Notes under the pieces: model-generated | The model's database searches: none | What the model saw: the letters and a program-made list of their open reading frames with translations, nothing else | What the model was told of the DNA's origin: nothing | Shown here: one piece after another, positions 51,315 to 59,194 of the stretch | How the letters are laid out: every line of letters begins with the position of its first letter | How positions within the stretch are numbered: the first letter of the stretch is position 1 | Made by a program: the position numbers and the translations under genes | Assembly: GCA_017303635.1 (NCBI GenBank) | Contig: JAFLCG010000012.1 | Coordinates: 62,001-126,000 of the forward strand | Length of the DNA: 64,000 bases | From: Anaerolineae bacterium | Lineage (GTDB): Bacteria > Chloroflexota > Anaerolineae > Aggregatilineales > Phototrophicaceae | Reading direction: 5' to 3'

Positions 51315-52466
51315 TTACATACCACCCATGGCAGCGGCGACGTCGAATTCAGTCGCGGGCATGGCGGCGCAGCCCTGACCAACCTTGGCGGCGCTGGCTT
51401 CGTCGGTGAACACGGTGTTGACGGTGATTTCACCAGCCACAACAGCGTCCTGAACGGCGGTGACCAGATTCTTCACGGCGTCCGGGGTCACTTCTTCGTA
51501 GATTTCGTTGTAAGCCAGACCAACACCACCCTCAGCGATACCCAGCGCTTCGGCGGAACCGATCGGCAGGGTGCCTTCTGCCCACAGGCTGTAACCACGG
51601 AACAGCGAATTGTCCACGTTCTTCATCATGCTGGTGATGATGCGGGCAGCCTGGTCAGGATCGGTTTCCTGAATGATGCTGGCCTGGTCGCTGTCGACGC
51701 CGATGGCGAATGCGCCAGCTTCGGCGGCGGCTTCGAAGACACCTTCACCGGTACCACCGGCGACCTGGAAGACAATGTCTGCGCCCTGGTCGTACATCGC
51801 CAGCGCAATTTCCTTACCACGGGCCGGGTCATTCCAGCTACCGGCGTACTGCACCAGCACCTGGCTGTCCGGGCTGACGAGGCAAGCACCCTGTTCGTAA
51901 CCAACGATGAAGTCGTTGATGACCGGGATGTCCTGACCACCGACGGCACCGATGGTGATACCTTCATTGATGCCTTCCATCTCCTGCATGGACATGGCAG
52001 CGGCATACACACCAGCGACGAACGAGCCTTCGTTCTGCTTGTAGGTGATGGAGTAGACATTGCTACAACCGTCCACGCACACTTCCGGATTATCGTAAGC
52101 GGCGGCAGCATCGAAGGTGAAGAAGACCAGTTCCGGGTACTCATGCGCCATCGCCGAGACGAAATCGATCATCTGGAAGGTGCCAACGATGAGGATGTCG
52201 GCATCCCCGGCGGCAGCAGCATCGCGCAGACCGGTTTCCCAGTTGGCGGGATCGATACCCAGTTCGATGGTGTTGACGGTGACGTTCGGGAATTCATCCA
52301 TAATCTGGTCAGCACCGCGCTGGGCGCTGTCGAAGAAGGACTTGTCACCGAGAACACCATTGATAACCAGGGTGATATTCACATCATCCTGCGCGCCGAC
52401 GAAGCTGACGGAGAGCGCCAGCAGCGCCAAGAGCGCCATGACCAATACAACTTTCTTGTGGAACAT
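51315..52466 (-). CDS. BMP-family substrate-binding protein of nucleoside importer
   Basis: 383 residues. Signal peptide 1-25 (VVLVMALLALLALSVSFVGAQ) with no lipobox Cys, so it should be released or held otherwise, unlike TmpC/PnrA lipoproteins. The BMP fold is clear: GDKSFFDSAQRGAD (ribose-binding start), FFTFDAAAAYDNP, YKQNEGSFVAGVYAA, GAVGGQDIPVINDFIVGYEQGA and VFQVAGGTGEGVFEAA with VDSDQA. Binds nucleosides by family. It has its own promoter upstream and AAGGAGT before the ATG. First gene of the importer operon. Confidence 0.93.
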   Translation of the reverse strand: MFHKKVVLVMALLALLALSVSFVGAQDDVNITLVINGVLGDKSFFDSAQRGADQIMDEFPNVTVNTIELGIDPANWETGLRDAAAAGDADILIVGTFQMIDFVSAMAHEYPELVFFTFDAAAAYDNPEVCVDGCSNVYSITYKQNEGSFVAGVYAAAMSMQEMEGINEGITIGAVGGQDIPVINDFIVGYEQGACLVSPDSQVLVQYAGSWNDPARGKEIALAMYDQGADIVFQVAGGTGEGVFEAAAEAGAFAIGVDSDQASIIQETDPDQAARIITSMMKNVDNSLFRGYSLWAEGTLPIGSAEALGIAEGGVGLAYNEIYEEVTPDAVKNLVTAVQDAVVAGEITVNTVFTDEASAAKVGQGCAAMPATEFDVAAAMGGM

Positions 52467-52525
52467 GAACGGGTACTCCTTAAGAAAAACAAAAACCAGC
52501 CGGGAAGTGTGACTGCTGATCGTTA

Positions 52526-52554
52526 AGGTTACTTAACCCCGGTCAGGTTGTCAA
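52526..52554 (-). promoter_or_regulatory. Promoter of the importer operon
   Basis: On the minus strand, TTGACA (52549-52554) is followed by a 17-nt spacer and TAACCT (52526-52531). It lies about 60 bp before the bmp start. Consensus -35, moderate -10. No purine riboswitch fold was noticed in the leader. Confidence 0.55.
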
Positions 52555-52737
52555 ACGCCTTTACGCACATTAATTTAGGATGGATTCTGGTTATTTTTGC
52601 ATCAAATTCTTCCCTAATGGCTTACAAGCCTGCGCCCGTAACAGAAACGTTATGCGGGGAGATGTTTACGGTGGTTGGCTTCTCGCACTGTTCCTACTTC
52701 CCGACCCTTAGCCTGTGCTACATAGGAATGAACTGTA
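52555..52737. other. Intergenic centre between divergent promoters
   Basis: Part of the 343-bp gap between the bmp operon and the HEAT-like gene. Apart from the two promoters listed, no gene, hairpin or repeat stands out. Confidence 0.5.
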
Positions 52738-52766
52738 TTGACAGGGATTCCAAGCTACTCTAAAGT
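52738..52766 (+). promoter_or_regulatory. Promoter of the HEAT-like gene
   Basis: Perfect TTGACA (52738-52743), 17-nt spacer, then TAAAGT (52761-52766, 4 of 6 to consensus). It lies about 45 bp before the ATG at 52810. Confidence 0.55.
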
Positions 52767-52809
52767 GGATTTACCCTAGAGCCATAGCACCGCTTAGTGT
52801 GCTTCCCCA

Positions 52810-54129
52810 ATGCCCCTCACAACCAAAAGATTCGTATGGAAAGACCGGGATACGGCTGCCCGCGACATGCTTCAACTTGCCTATCACGCGCCGATCACAA
52901 TAAGTCGCCAGGCGCTACAACTACTGCAAGCGTTTCGTTCACTTGCCATCATGCCGGAACTCAAAGAACTGATGCTGGATGAAACCCGTGATTTCTGGGA
53001 GCGTCGTTATGCTCTTCAGGCGCTGGTGCAGATCCCTCACTCGGTTGACATGGTGCCGGAACTCAAGGAACTGGTACTGGATGAAACCCGTGATATTTGG
53101 GAGCGTCGTTATGCTCTTTATGCCTTGGTGGAATCCCCCGGTGACGTCTGGTTTCCTGAACTGGCACGCTTTGCCCATTACGTCCCGCGAGACCGAGAAG
53201 ATTATTCAACCAGTGCGGAGTTGTCGCTCGATAGTTGCGTGACGTTGGCGGAGGCGCACCCGGCTAACGTGTCCTGGTTATTCCAACAGGTCGAACAACA
53301 ACAGCATCCAATTTACCTGCAGGCTTTGATGAGCCTGACTCCTGAGTGGCGAGCGACAGACGCATTACGGGCAACCGTTTTTCAACGGATTGCGGCCCTT
53401 TATGACGCCGATCCTTATTTGATTGAGATGGAGGATTTGCGAATGTTGTGTTCGGTCGCTGATGAACCCTTCCTGGATTGGGTGGAAAGTCGTCAGGACT
53501 TGATCACCTATATGTGTCAGGGGAATTATGCCCCAACCATTTCTGAACAATTGCGTCGCTGGGTCGGTGCCCGGCGTGACCAATTGAACCGCGTTCTGGA
53601 TTGGTGGTCTAGATATCAGTTACGGACTCTACCTCGCCGACCATTCGAGCCAGACCCTATCAGTGAGAAGTTTCGCGACAACCCCATTTGGCAGGAATTG
53701 AACGACTGGTACGAGGCAGCGCGGGCAGGGGACAAAAAAGCCTTTTACCAACTTCGCACCATTGTCTATCATGAGCAGGAGAATCTGGCACGGCGGGCGG
53801 ATGCCACCCGTTTCCTCGGCAAACTCAAAGATCAGTACGATGTCCGGGAACCGTTATTTCACGTTGTGCGCTACGGACCGGTTGATCCCAAATTGGAAGG
53901 TTCCAATCTCGTATCGCCTATTCGCTTTGAAGCGGGGGAAGCGCTCCGAGATATGCCTTCCGCTGATGTCTGGGAAACGCTGGTTGATGCCTGTTTTATA
54001 CGACCTGACAACGTATTGACAGCATTCTTCCGTGAATGGGTTGCTCACCTGACCGATCAGTTGAGCGGTATCCACACACCCTACAAGGGAATAATACTCA
54101 GGAATGCTGAACGGTCATACCTGGACTGA
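52810..54129 (+). CDS. HEAT-like helical repeat protein of unknown function
   Basis: 439 residues. Two adjacent units of 34 residues are nearly the same even in DNA: PELKELMLDETRDFWERRYALQALVQIP and PELKELVLDETRDIWERRYALYALVESP (52951 and 53053, 102-bp period). They look like HEAT-type helix pairs; the rest is helix-rich with less clear repeats (LARRADATRFLG, EALRDMPSADVWETL). No catalytic motif, signal peptide or membrane span. Such proteins are scaffolds, and similar repeats are often attached to NACHT ATPases, but none is present here. The start codon has a weak ribosome binding site. Confidence 0.65.
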   Translation: MPLTTKRFVWKDRDTAARDMLQLAYHAPITISRQALQLLQAFRSLAIMPELKELMLDETRDFWERRYALQALVQIPHSVDMVPELKELVLDETRDIWERRYALYALVESPGDVWFPELARFAHYVPRDREDYSTSAELSLDSCVTLAEAHPANVSWLFQQVEQQQHPIYLQALMSLTPEWRATDALRATVFQRIAALYDADPYLIEMEDLRMLCSVADEPFLDWVESRQDLITYMCQGNYAPTISEQLRRWVGARRDQLNRVLDWWSRYQLRTLPRRPFEPDPISEKFRDNPIWQELNDWYEAARAGDKKAFYQLRTIVYHEQENLARRADATRFLGKLKDQYDVREPLFHVVRYGPVDPKLEGSNLVSPIRFEAGEALRDMPSADVWETLVDACFIRPDNVLTAFFREWVAHLTDQLSGIHTPYKGIILRNAERSYLD

Positions 54130-54158
54130 GCAATCAGCGCTTGTTGAAACGGAACCGG

Positions 54159-54187
54159 AAAAATCCGGAGCACATATTGCTCCGGAT
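54159..54187 (-). terminator. Terminator of the GlsB gene
   Basis: A 10-bp stem, ATCCGGAGCA / TGCTCCGGAT, with a 5-nt loop, followed on the minus strand by TTTTT. It lies 18 bp past the stop at 54205. Confidence 0.88.
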
Positions 54188-54204
54188 CGCACTCTGAACT
54201 TCTC

Positions 54205-54522
54205 CTACCTGATCCGCTCGCGCAGGTTGTTGAAGATCACCAGCACCAGCACCGCACCGCCGAACGCCACCACGATGTCGATCCAGCGTACGGTGAAGCC
54301 ACCGGCCAGGAATGAGGGGACGCCCAACCCGAAGATATTCCACAGGAAGCCGCCTACCGCCGCGCCGATCAACCCGGTGATGATGCTGGCCGTCGCACTT
54401 GACCGCGACCCCCGCACGAACAGACTCGCCAGGAATCCAGCTACCAGCCCGACGATCAACCAGGTGATGATGTATTCCGGTACAAACGAGACAGTGATGG
54501 TTTGCACTTGCTGGAATCGCAT
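54205..54522 (-). CDS. GlsB/YeaQ/YmgE family membrane protein
   Basis: 105 residues, with three hydrophobic helices. Family hallmarks: WLIVGLVAGFLASLFVRGS and then IITGLIGAAVGGFLWNIFGLG (the Gly-rich transmembrane repeat). The C-terminal helix is DIVVAFGGAVLVLVIFN. The family is linked to general stress and is found in the cytoplasmic membrane; the older name transglycosylase-associated protein has no known enzymatic basis. A strong terminator follows it. Confidence 0.9.
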   Translation of the reverse strand: MRFQQVQTITVSFVPEYIITWLIVGLVAGFLASLFVRGSRSSATASIITGLIGAAVGGFLWNIFGLGVPSFLAGGFTVRWIDIVVAFGGAVLVLVIFNNLRERIR

Positions 54523-54575
54523 AGTCCGCCCTCCTCAGAGCATGAAAAATGACAAAGATGCTGCTTTTATAACAC

Positions 54576-54609
54576 AAAAACGGGCTGACGTATCCGCCAG
54601 CCCGTTTTT
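54576..54609 (-). terminator. Terminator of the BioY gene
   Basis: A 12-bp stem, AAAAACGGGCTG / CAGCCCGTTTTT, with a 10-nt loop. It lies 27 bp past the bioY stop (54636). The flanking A and T tracts make it work in both directions. Confidence 0.9.
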
Positions 54610-54635
54610 CTGAGATAGTTTGCGAGCTTGTTAGC

Positions 54636-55196
54636 TTAACGCCGCATCAGCAGTGCGCGCCCGCCTTCAGTCACCGAAGCGGCCAGGAACGCCTTGAGCA
54701 CATCCGGCACGACCAGATTGCCCAGCACTGCGCCTGCCGCCACCAGCGATTGATTGGTCACCAGCGCCAGCACCGGAATACCGAAAGCATAGATGATGGC
54801 CGCGCCGACCAACCCGGCGATCCAGCGCACCCAGCGGCGTTCACCGCTGCGCTCGACCATCAGGCCGACCACGAAAGCGGCGACCACGAAGCCAACCAGG
54901 AAACCGCCCGTCGGGCCGAAGAAAGCCGCCGCGCCCAGGCCGCGCGCATCCACTGGCAGACCGACCACGATCAGCGCCAGATAGGCCACCTGGCTGAGCG
55001 CCCCGGCGCGGGAACCGAGCACCATACCGGCCAGCAGCACGGCAAAAGTCTGCATGGTGAAAGGCACCGGGATGAAGGGAATGGTGATGCGCGCAGCGAT
55101 GATCGTCAGCACCGTGAAGGCGGCAATCGCCGCGATCTGGTAGGTCAGGCTCAGGTTGCGCGTTTGAGGAACAGTACGGAGCATGAGAAACAGCAT
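54636..55196 (-). CDS. bioY: BioY-type biotin transporter substrate-binding subunit
   Basis: 186 residues, six transmembrane helices. Signature VPFTMQTFAVLLAGMVLGSRAGALSQVAYLALIVVGLPV covers the biotin-binding region of BioY; FFGPTGGFLVGF follows. BioY is the S-component of an ECF importer, or works alone in some bacteria. No ECF ATPase or T-component gene is nearby, so it must share a module from elsewhere or act by itself. The start may be the ATG at 55196 or at 55184, both near AAAGGATG. Confidence 0.92.
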   Translation of the reverse strand: MLFLMLRTVPQTRNLSLTYQIAAIAAFTVLTIIAARITIPFIPVPFTMQTFAVLLAGMVLGSRAGALSQVAYLALIVVGLPVDARGLGAAAFFGPTGGFLVGFVVAAFVVGLMVERSGERRWVRWIAGLVGAAIIYAFGIPVLALVTNQSLVAAGAVLGNLVVPDVLKAFLAASVTEGGRALLMRR

Positions 55197-55204
55197 CCTT
55201 TCAT

Positions 55205-55317
55205 ATATGGGGCTGATGGCTTTTAGCTGATGGCTAATTGCTCAATTCCCCATTTATCGACCGCAATCATCAAGTTGGTTGATGGCTATCAGCCATAGGC
55301 CATTAGCCATCAGCATC
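55205..55317. repeat. GCTGATGGCT-family repeats upstream of bioY
   Basis: Direct and inverted copies of CTGATGGCT / AGCCATCAG (55211-55233 and 55278-55316). The same family appears at about 59991-60024 and 62640-62662. They can fold into long imperfect hairpins. No gene here. Confidence 0.6.
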
Positions 55318-55611
55318 TCAAGTCGTATTCCCCGGCAGCGCCTCTACCACCACATCGATCAGCGCGTACTCCGCCTTCAGACGACCGTTATCGGCGTCCT
55401 TCGGATCGATTTGTTCGACCAGGGTCACGCGGGTGCCCAGGGAGGGCAGGTCGTAGCGGGTCATCAAGCGCCCGGTCAACTGGGCGTTGCGTAAATAGAC
55501 CAGGCGCGGCTTCAAGTCCATCCCGCGCACGCGGCCTCGGGCCTGCAAATATTTCAGTGACTTCAGTTCATCACGCAGTTCGTCACGCTGCTTGGCGTTC
55601 AGGTATCCCAT
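55318..55611 (-). CDS. Conserved small protein of unknown function
   Basis: 97 residues from the ATG at 55611. N-terminal helix YLNAKQRDELRDELKSLKYLQARGRVRGMD, then a beta-rich part (RLVYLRNAQLTGRLMTRYDLPSLGTRVTLVEQID and AEYALIDVVVEALPG). Charge pattern and length suggest a small cytosolic protein. Longer reading frames upstream of 55611 are the antisense of xseA and are left out. It diverges from xseA, with about 85 bp between starts. Not recognised. Confidence 0.6.
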   Translation of the reverse strand: MGYLNAKQRDELRDELKSLKYLQARGRVRGMDLKPRLVYLRNAQLTGRLMTRYDLPSLGTRVTLVEQIDPKDADNGRLKAEYALIDVVVEALPGNTT

Positions 55612-55635
55612 GTAGTGTCTTACTCCAGATCGGCA

Positions 55636-55668
55636 TTGAACGTGGATTTGAACGCCATATTGTATAAT
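55636..55668 (+). promoter_or_regulatory. Promoter candidate for xseA
   Basis: A perfect TATAAT -10 (55663-55668) lies 27 bp before the xseA start. TTGAAC elements at 55636 and 55648 give poor spacing (21 and 9 nt), so the -35 is uncertain. Confidence 0.45.
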
Positions 55669-55695
55669 GTTGCTCGACAACTTCCAAAAAGGCTT

Positions 55696-56904
55696 ATGAT
55701 GTTTGACACCCTCTTGCCTGCCGTTTATACCATCTCTGAAGTGACAACCGTCATCCGTCAGTTGATTGAAAGCGCAGAGCCGCTGCAAGCCGTGCGCGTG
55801 CAGGGTGAAGTCTCCAATATGAAGCGCTATAGCTCCGGGCATTGGTACTTCACCCTCAAGGATGGCGGTGCTCAACTCAAGTGCGTCATGTGGCGCTCGA
55901 ATGCCGACAAGCAGCGCTATAAGCCGGAAGATGGCGACCAGGTGGAAGCGCGGGGCAGTATCGGCGTCTATGATGCCCAGGGGGTCTATCAACTCTACGC
56001 CGAGTCGCTCAAACCCGTCGGCATGGGGGATCTCTACCGGCAGTTTGAGGAACTCAAAGCCCGCCTCGATGCTGAAGGCCTCTTTGACCCGGCTCGCAAG
56101 CGACCCTTACCCGCTTTCCCCCGGCAGATTGGCGTGGTTACTTCACCGCAGGCTGCCGCTTTTCAGGATATTCAGAACGTCCTGCGCCGCCGCTTCCCCT
56201 TGGCAGAGATCATCCTCAGCCCGACTCCGGTGCAGGGTGCCGATGCCCCGCCGCAGATCGCCGCCGCGCTAGAGCGACTCAATCAGTACACGCAGGTGGA
56301 TGTGATTCTGCTGATTCGGGGTGGGGGGAGCATTGAGGACTTGTGGGCGTTCAACGATGAAGGTGTTGCGCGGGCGGTGGCCGCCAGCCGTATCCCGGTT
56401 GTGACCGGCGTCGGCCATGAAATTGACTTCACCATGGTCGATTTTGTGGCGGATCAGCGTGCGCCGACGCCCTCTGCCGCTGCCGAGATCGCCACGCCCA
56501 ACCTGGATGATCTGCGCTATAACACCCGCGCCCTGACGACTGCTCTCGATAGCCTGATGTTGGCTCGTTTGGCTGACCTCGAAGGACAGGTGAGCGTGAC
56601 GAGTCGCACCCTCGGTCATCTTTCGCCGGTGGGGCGCATCCGTACCTTACGTCAGCGCGTCGATGACCTGACTGAACGTGCGGGCACCGCCCAATCCGCG
56701 CTGCTCCGTCTCCACCGTGAGCGCCTGACCGGGCAGGCCAGAGCCTTGGAGGCTGCCAATCCAGCCGCCATCCTCAAACGCGGCTATGCCATCGTCCGCC
56801 GTTCAAGTGACAATACACCAGTCACCCGCGCTGCGGACACCGCGCCGGATACCGCCTTGACCATCCAGTTCCACGACGGCGAGATAAAAGTCCGGACGGA
56901 CTAA
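55696..56904 (+). CDS. xseA: Exodeoxyribonuclease VII large subunit
   Basis: About 402 residues. N-terminal OB fold with VYTISEVTTVIRQLIE and VRVQGEVSNMKRYSSGHWYFTLKDGGAQLKCVMWR; catalytic domain with FPRQIGVVTSPQAAAFQDI, LIRGGGSIEDLWAFNDE and VVTGVGHEIDFTMVDFVADQRAPTPSAAAE. All XseA hallmarks are kept. It degrades ssDNA in both directions. The small subunit gene xseB, usually next to xseA, is not seen here. The ATG at 55696 follows AAAAAGG; the 27 residues before it in a longer frame are not XseA-like. Confidence 0.94.
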   Translation: MMFDTLLPAVYTISEVTTVIRQLIESAEPLQAVRVQGEVSNMKRYSSGHWYFTLKDGGAQLKCVMWRSNADKQRYKPEDGDQVEARGSIGVYDAQGVYQLYAESLKPVGMGDLYRQFEELKARLDAEGLFDPARKRPLPAFPRQIGVVTSPQAAAFQDIQNVLRRRFPLAEIILSPTPVQGADAPPQIAAALERLNQYTQVDVILLIRGGGSIEDLWAFNDEGVARAVAASRIPVVTGVGHEIDFTMVDFVADQRAPTPSAAAEIATPNLDDLRYNTRALTTALDSLMLARLADLEGQVSVTSRTLGHLSPVGRIRTLRQRVDDLTERAGTAQSALLRLHRERLTGQARALEAANPAAILKRGYAIVRRSSDNTPVTRAADTAPDTALTIQFHDGEIKVRTD

Positions 56905-56947
56905 GCGCACTGTCTGGTAAGTGATCCAATCGAAATCAGTGATTCCT

Positions 56948-56994
56948 GTAGGGGCGCACAGCGAAGCCTCCCTTTGGGACGGCTGTGCGCCCGC
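56948..56994. repeat. Long GTAGGGGCGCAC palindrome, copy A
   Basis: Begins GTAGGGGCGCACAGC and ends GGCTGTGCGCCCGC, an 11-bp stem with a 19-nt loop that itself has CCTCCC/GGGACG. It is about 89% identical to the element at 59807-59853. Lies in the gap after xseA. Confidence 0.75.
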
Positions 56995-57110
56995 TTTGAT
57001 CATTTACCAGATGAAGCACTAAGGCTATTCCCTAATCGTGCGGGTCGTGTAAGGACGCGCCAAGGCGCGTCCGGGTTCGTTATTTCCCTGCAATAGCCTG
57101 AAAGACGCAA

Positions 57111-57893
57111 TCACGCCGCTTGCAGCCGACCGCCGCTGCCGTGATTGCCGCGTGCCATCCACCAACCGAGCGCCAGCGCGCCCAGGATCACCGGGATCAT
57201 CAGCCCGGCGGTGATGCCCACCTGCTGCGAGACGGGTGCTTGCTTGACGATGATGCCGACCAGCGCCCAGACCAGCACGGCGCTGTAAGCCCAGTCGCGC
57301 CGGGTGTAGGCGATGAACCCGGCCACGAGTGCCGCTACCACCAGCATGATTGAGGCCCAGTTGGCTTCGCTGAGGCCGAACCCATCCCAACCCATGTCAT
57401 ACAACACATAGGATGCATTGGCGACCGTCGCCACCGTGATCCAGCCCAGATACACGCTGAAGGCACCTACCACCCAGATCGACTCGGCGCGGGTGCGGGC
57501 GTGTCCCTTGACGTTGACGTACACCATGATCAGGCTCACCAGCACGCCCACCATCGCCACCATGCTCCAGGCGAACTGGAAGTAGTGGAAGAAGACCAAC
57601 CAGATGGCGTTGAACACACACGAGATGATGAACCAGTAGCCGATGCTCCGCAGCAGCGGATTTTCCCGCTGACGAGGCAGCGCCTGGAAAATCACGAACC
57701 CCAGCAGCAGGGTGTAGATCAGCCCCCAGATACCGAAGACGTAACCCGCCGGGACGAACAAAATCGGCAGGCGATCAGAGACAGCGGCGGTGACAATGCC
57801 GTTGAGCTGACCGCTGCTCGCCAGACCGTTAAAGACGAGAGTCGCTACAAAAGCGACGATGGTGAAGAACTGACGCAAGATATCGCGGGACAT
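57111..57893 (-). CDS. TspO/MBR-related tryptophan-rich membrane protein
   Basis: About 260 residues and eight to nine hydrophobic helices. FVPAGYVFGIWGLIYTLLLGFVIFQALP resembles the W-x-P-P-x-x-x-F-x-P-x-W-x-x-x-Y core of TspO, and later NAIWLVFFHYFQFAWSMV continues it. It is longer than classical TspO (about 160), belonging to the extended bacterial branch. TspO proteins bind porphyrins and sterols; here the ligand is unknown. The ATG at 57893 is chosen over the longer frame (57929). Confidence 0.75.
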   Translation of the reverse strand: MSRDILRQFFTIVAFVATLVFNGLASSGQLNGIVTAAVSDRLPILFVPAGYVFGIWGLIYTLLLGFVIFQALPRQRENPLLRSIGYWFIISCVFNAIWLVFFHYFQFAWSMVAMVGVLVSLIMVYVNVKGHARTRAESIWVVGAFSVYLGWITVATVANASYVLYDMGWDGFGLSEANWASIMLVVAALVAGFIAYTRRDWAYSAVLVWALVGIIVKQAPVSQQVGITAGLMIPVILGALALGWWMARGNHGSGGRLQAA

Positions 57894-58020
57894 AGACCAC
57901 ACTCTCAATAGGTGCCAACATGTAAACAAAGACTAGTTTGTTGGGATGAGCAACCCGTGAAAGCTACATTCAAGGTATTATGAGAAGCCGGAAGTTTTAT
58001 TTATAAGGAGGCTCCACTAC

Positions 58021-58533
58021 ATGAGTCAGATTCATTGGATGTTTTTTCCGAAATCGCGCAAGGCTCCTGAACTAGCTCTCAACATAATTGAAGCTTTTCG
58101 TGAAGTGCATAACCGCATTGATTCTGATATTTATGAATTGCAGAGCAATCAAGTGTTGCGGGAAATCACTGATAGTCTTGAACACCTTGGGTTTCAGGTG
58201 GAGACTGGGAAATCACGCGATCAGAAGATCAAGATACCTGTCTTATTTGGACTCAATGGAAAATTGGAGAAATATTTCGATGCCGATGCTTTTCACAGTG
58301 AAGCTGGATTTGTGATCGAAGTTGAAGCAGGGCGGGCAGTGGTCAATTATCAATTTCTGAAGGATTTATTCCAAGCCTGCATGATGCATGACGTTAGGTA
58401 TCTTGGAATAGCGGTTCGTAATGTTTATCGCAATCGTAATGATTTTGAGATTGTTGTGCGTTTTTTTGATACACTCTTTGCCAGCAATCGCTTGCAGTTA
58501 CCTCTAGACGGTGTTCTCATTATCGGTTACTAG
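58021..58533 (+). CDS. Unknown protein, possible PD-(D/E)XK nuclease
   Basis: 170 residues, clearly more AT-rich than its neighbours, suggesting transfer from elsewhere. An alpha-helical N-terminal half is followed by YFDADAFHSEAGFVIEVEAGRAVVNYQFLKDLF (Asp87/Asp89, Glu94, Glu100, Glu102). A spaced Asp followed by Glu-x-Glu and a strand-helix resembles the E-x-E variant of restriction-like folds (as in BamHI). The rest, DVRYLGIAVRNVYRNRN and FDTLF, would fit the next strand and helix. No methyltransferase is adjacent. AAGGAGG lies 9 nt before the ATG. Function is inference only. Confidence 0.6.
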   Translation: MSQIHWMFFPKSRKAPELALNIIEAFREVHNRIDSDIYELQSNQVLREITDSLEHLGFQVETGKSRDQKIKIPVLFGLNGKLEKYFDADAFHSEAGFVIEVEAGRAVVNYQFLKDLFQACMMHDVRYLGIAVRNVYRNRNDFEIVVRFFDTLFASNRLQLPLDGVLIIGY

Positions 58534-58619
58534 AGATTATCACTCATGCTTCCAACCGTGTAGACGTAAGGTGTGACGTCTCAAGTTCATAACACTTTGC
58601 CGCCTCTGCGCCTTCGCGG

Positions 58620-59147
58620 TTAATCATCAATCCGCACCGCATATCGCAGCACCAGCATATCCCGTATCTGGATGCCGTTCTCATACGCTGGACTGCTCAG
58701 ATAATCAAAGTAATCCCGCCGCACCGAGTCGAGGCGGAACCCGCACTTCTGATAAAACGCGATCTGACTCAGGCTGGCGTTGGATGTCCCGACCACTACC
58801 GACCGGATTCCCCGCTGTCGCGCCTCCCCAATGACCGCCGCCATCACCGCCTTGCCATACCCCTGACCGCGCTGCGCTGCGTCAATTGCAATGTACAGGA
58901 TTTCACTCGCATCCGTTTCCCAGCGCATCAATACCGCGCCAATGGTCACATCACCCAGCACGGCAAGATAAGCGTGGTGCGCCCTGTCACTGACCAGCTC
59001 GCGGATGCGGCTCACATCCTCATCCGCTTCCCGCAGACGGTGCGTGATCTGTTCAATATCGTTGGAGGGGATCAGTTGAACACGCGCTGACATATCTAGG
59101 GCCTGCTTGCTGCCGATTGAGGGACGCCTCGTAGTCTTCGGCGGCAT
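58620..59147 (-). CDS. GNAT family N-acetyltransferase
   Basis: 175 residues. The GNAT signature is LYIAIDAAQRGQGYGKAVMAAVIGEARQRG (strand 4 and R-G-x-G-x-G/A loop), followed by VVGTSNASLSQIAFYQKCGFRLDSV, the fifth strand and helix 4. Acceptor unknown. The ATG at 59147 has GGAG 9 nt upstream; an internal ATG at 59093 (MSARVQLIPSND) is closer to a normal GNAT N-terminus but lacks a good site. Neighbours on the same strand are unrelated. Confidence 0.85.
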   Translation of the reverse strand: MPPKTTRRPSIGSKQALDMSARVQLIPSNDIEQITHRLREADEDVSRIRELVSDRAHHAYLAVLGDVTIGAVLMRWETDASEILYIAIDAAQRGQGYGKAVMAAVIGEARQRGIRSVVVGTSNASLSQIAFYQKCGFRLDSVRRDYFDYLSSPAYENGIQIRDMLVLRYAVRIDD

Positions 59148-59194
59148 GTCCGCCCGCTCCGGTTATGCAATAGCCTTAGGGTTCTGGAATAACC

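Noticed and set aside
52467..52809. Purine riboswitch before the nucleoside importer operon
   Set aside because: No three-way junction or loop-loop pairing signature was found by eye in the leader.
55612..55992. N-terminal extension of the minus-strand frame ending at 55318
   Set aside because: It is the antisense of xseA and unlike any protein; the real gene starts at ATG 55611.
57120..57353. Possible His/Pro-rich gene opposite the TspO-like gene
   Set aside because: Antisense of a transmembrane protein; no support.
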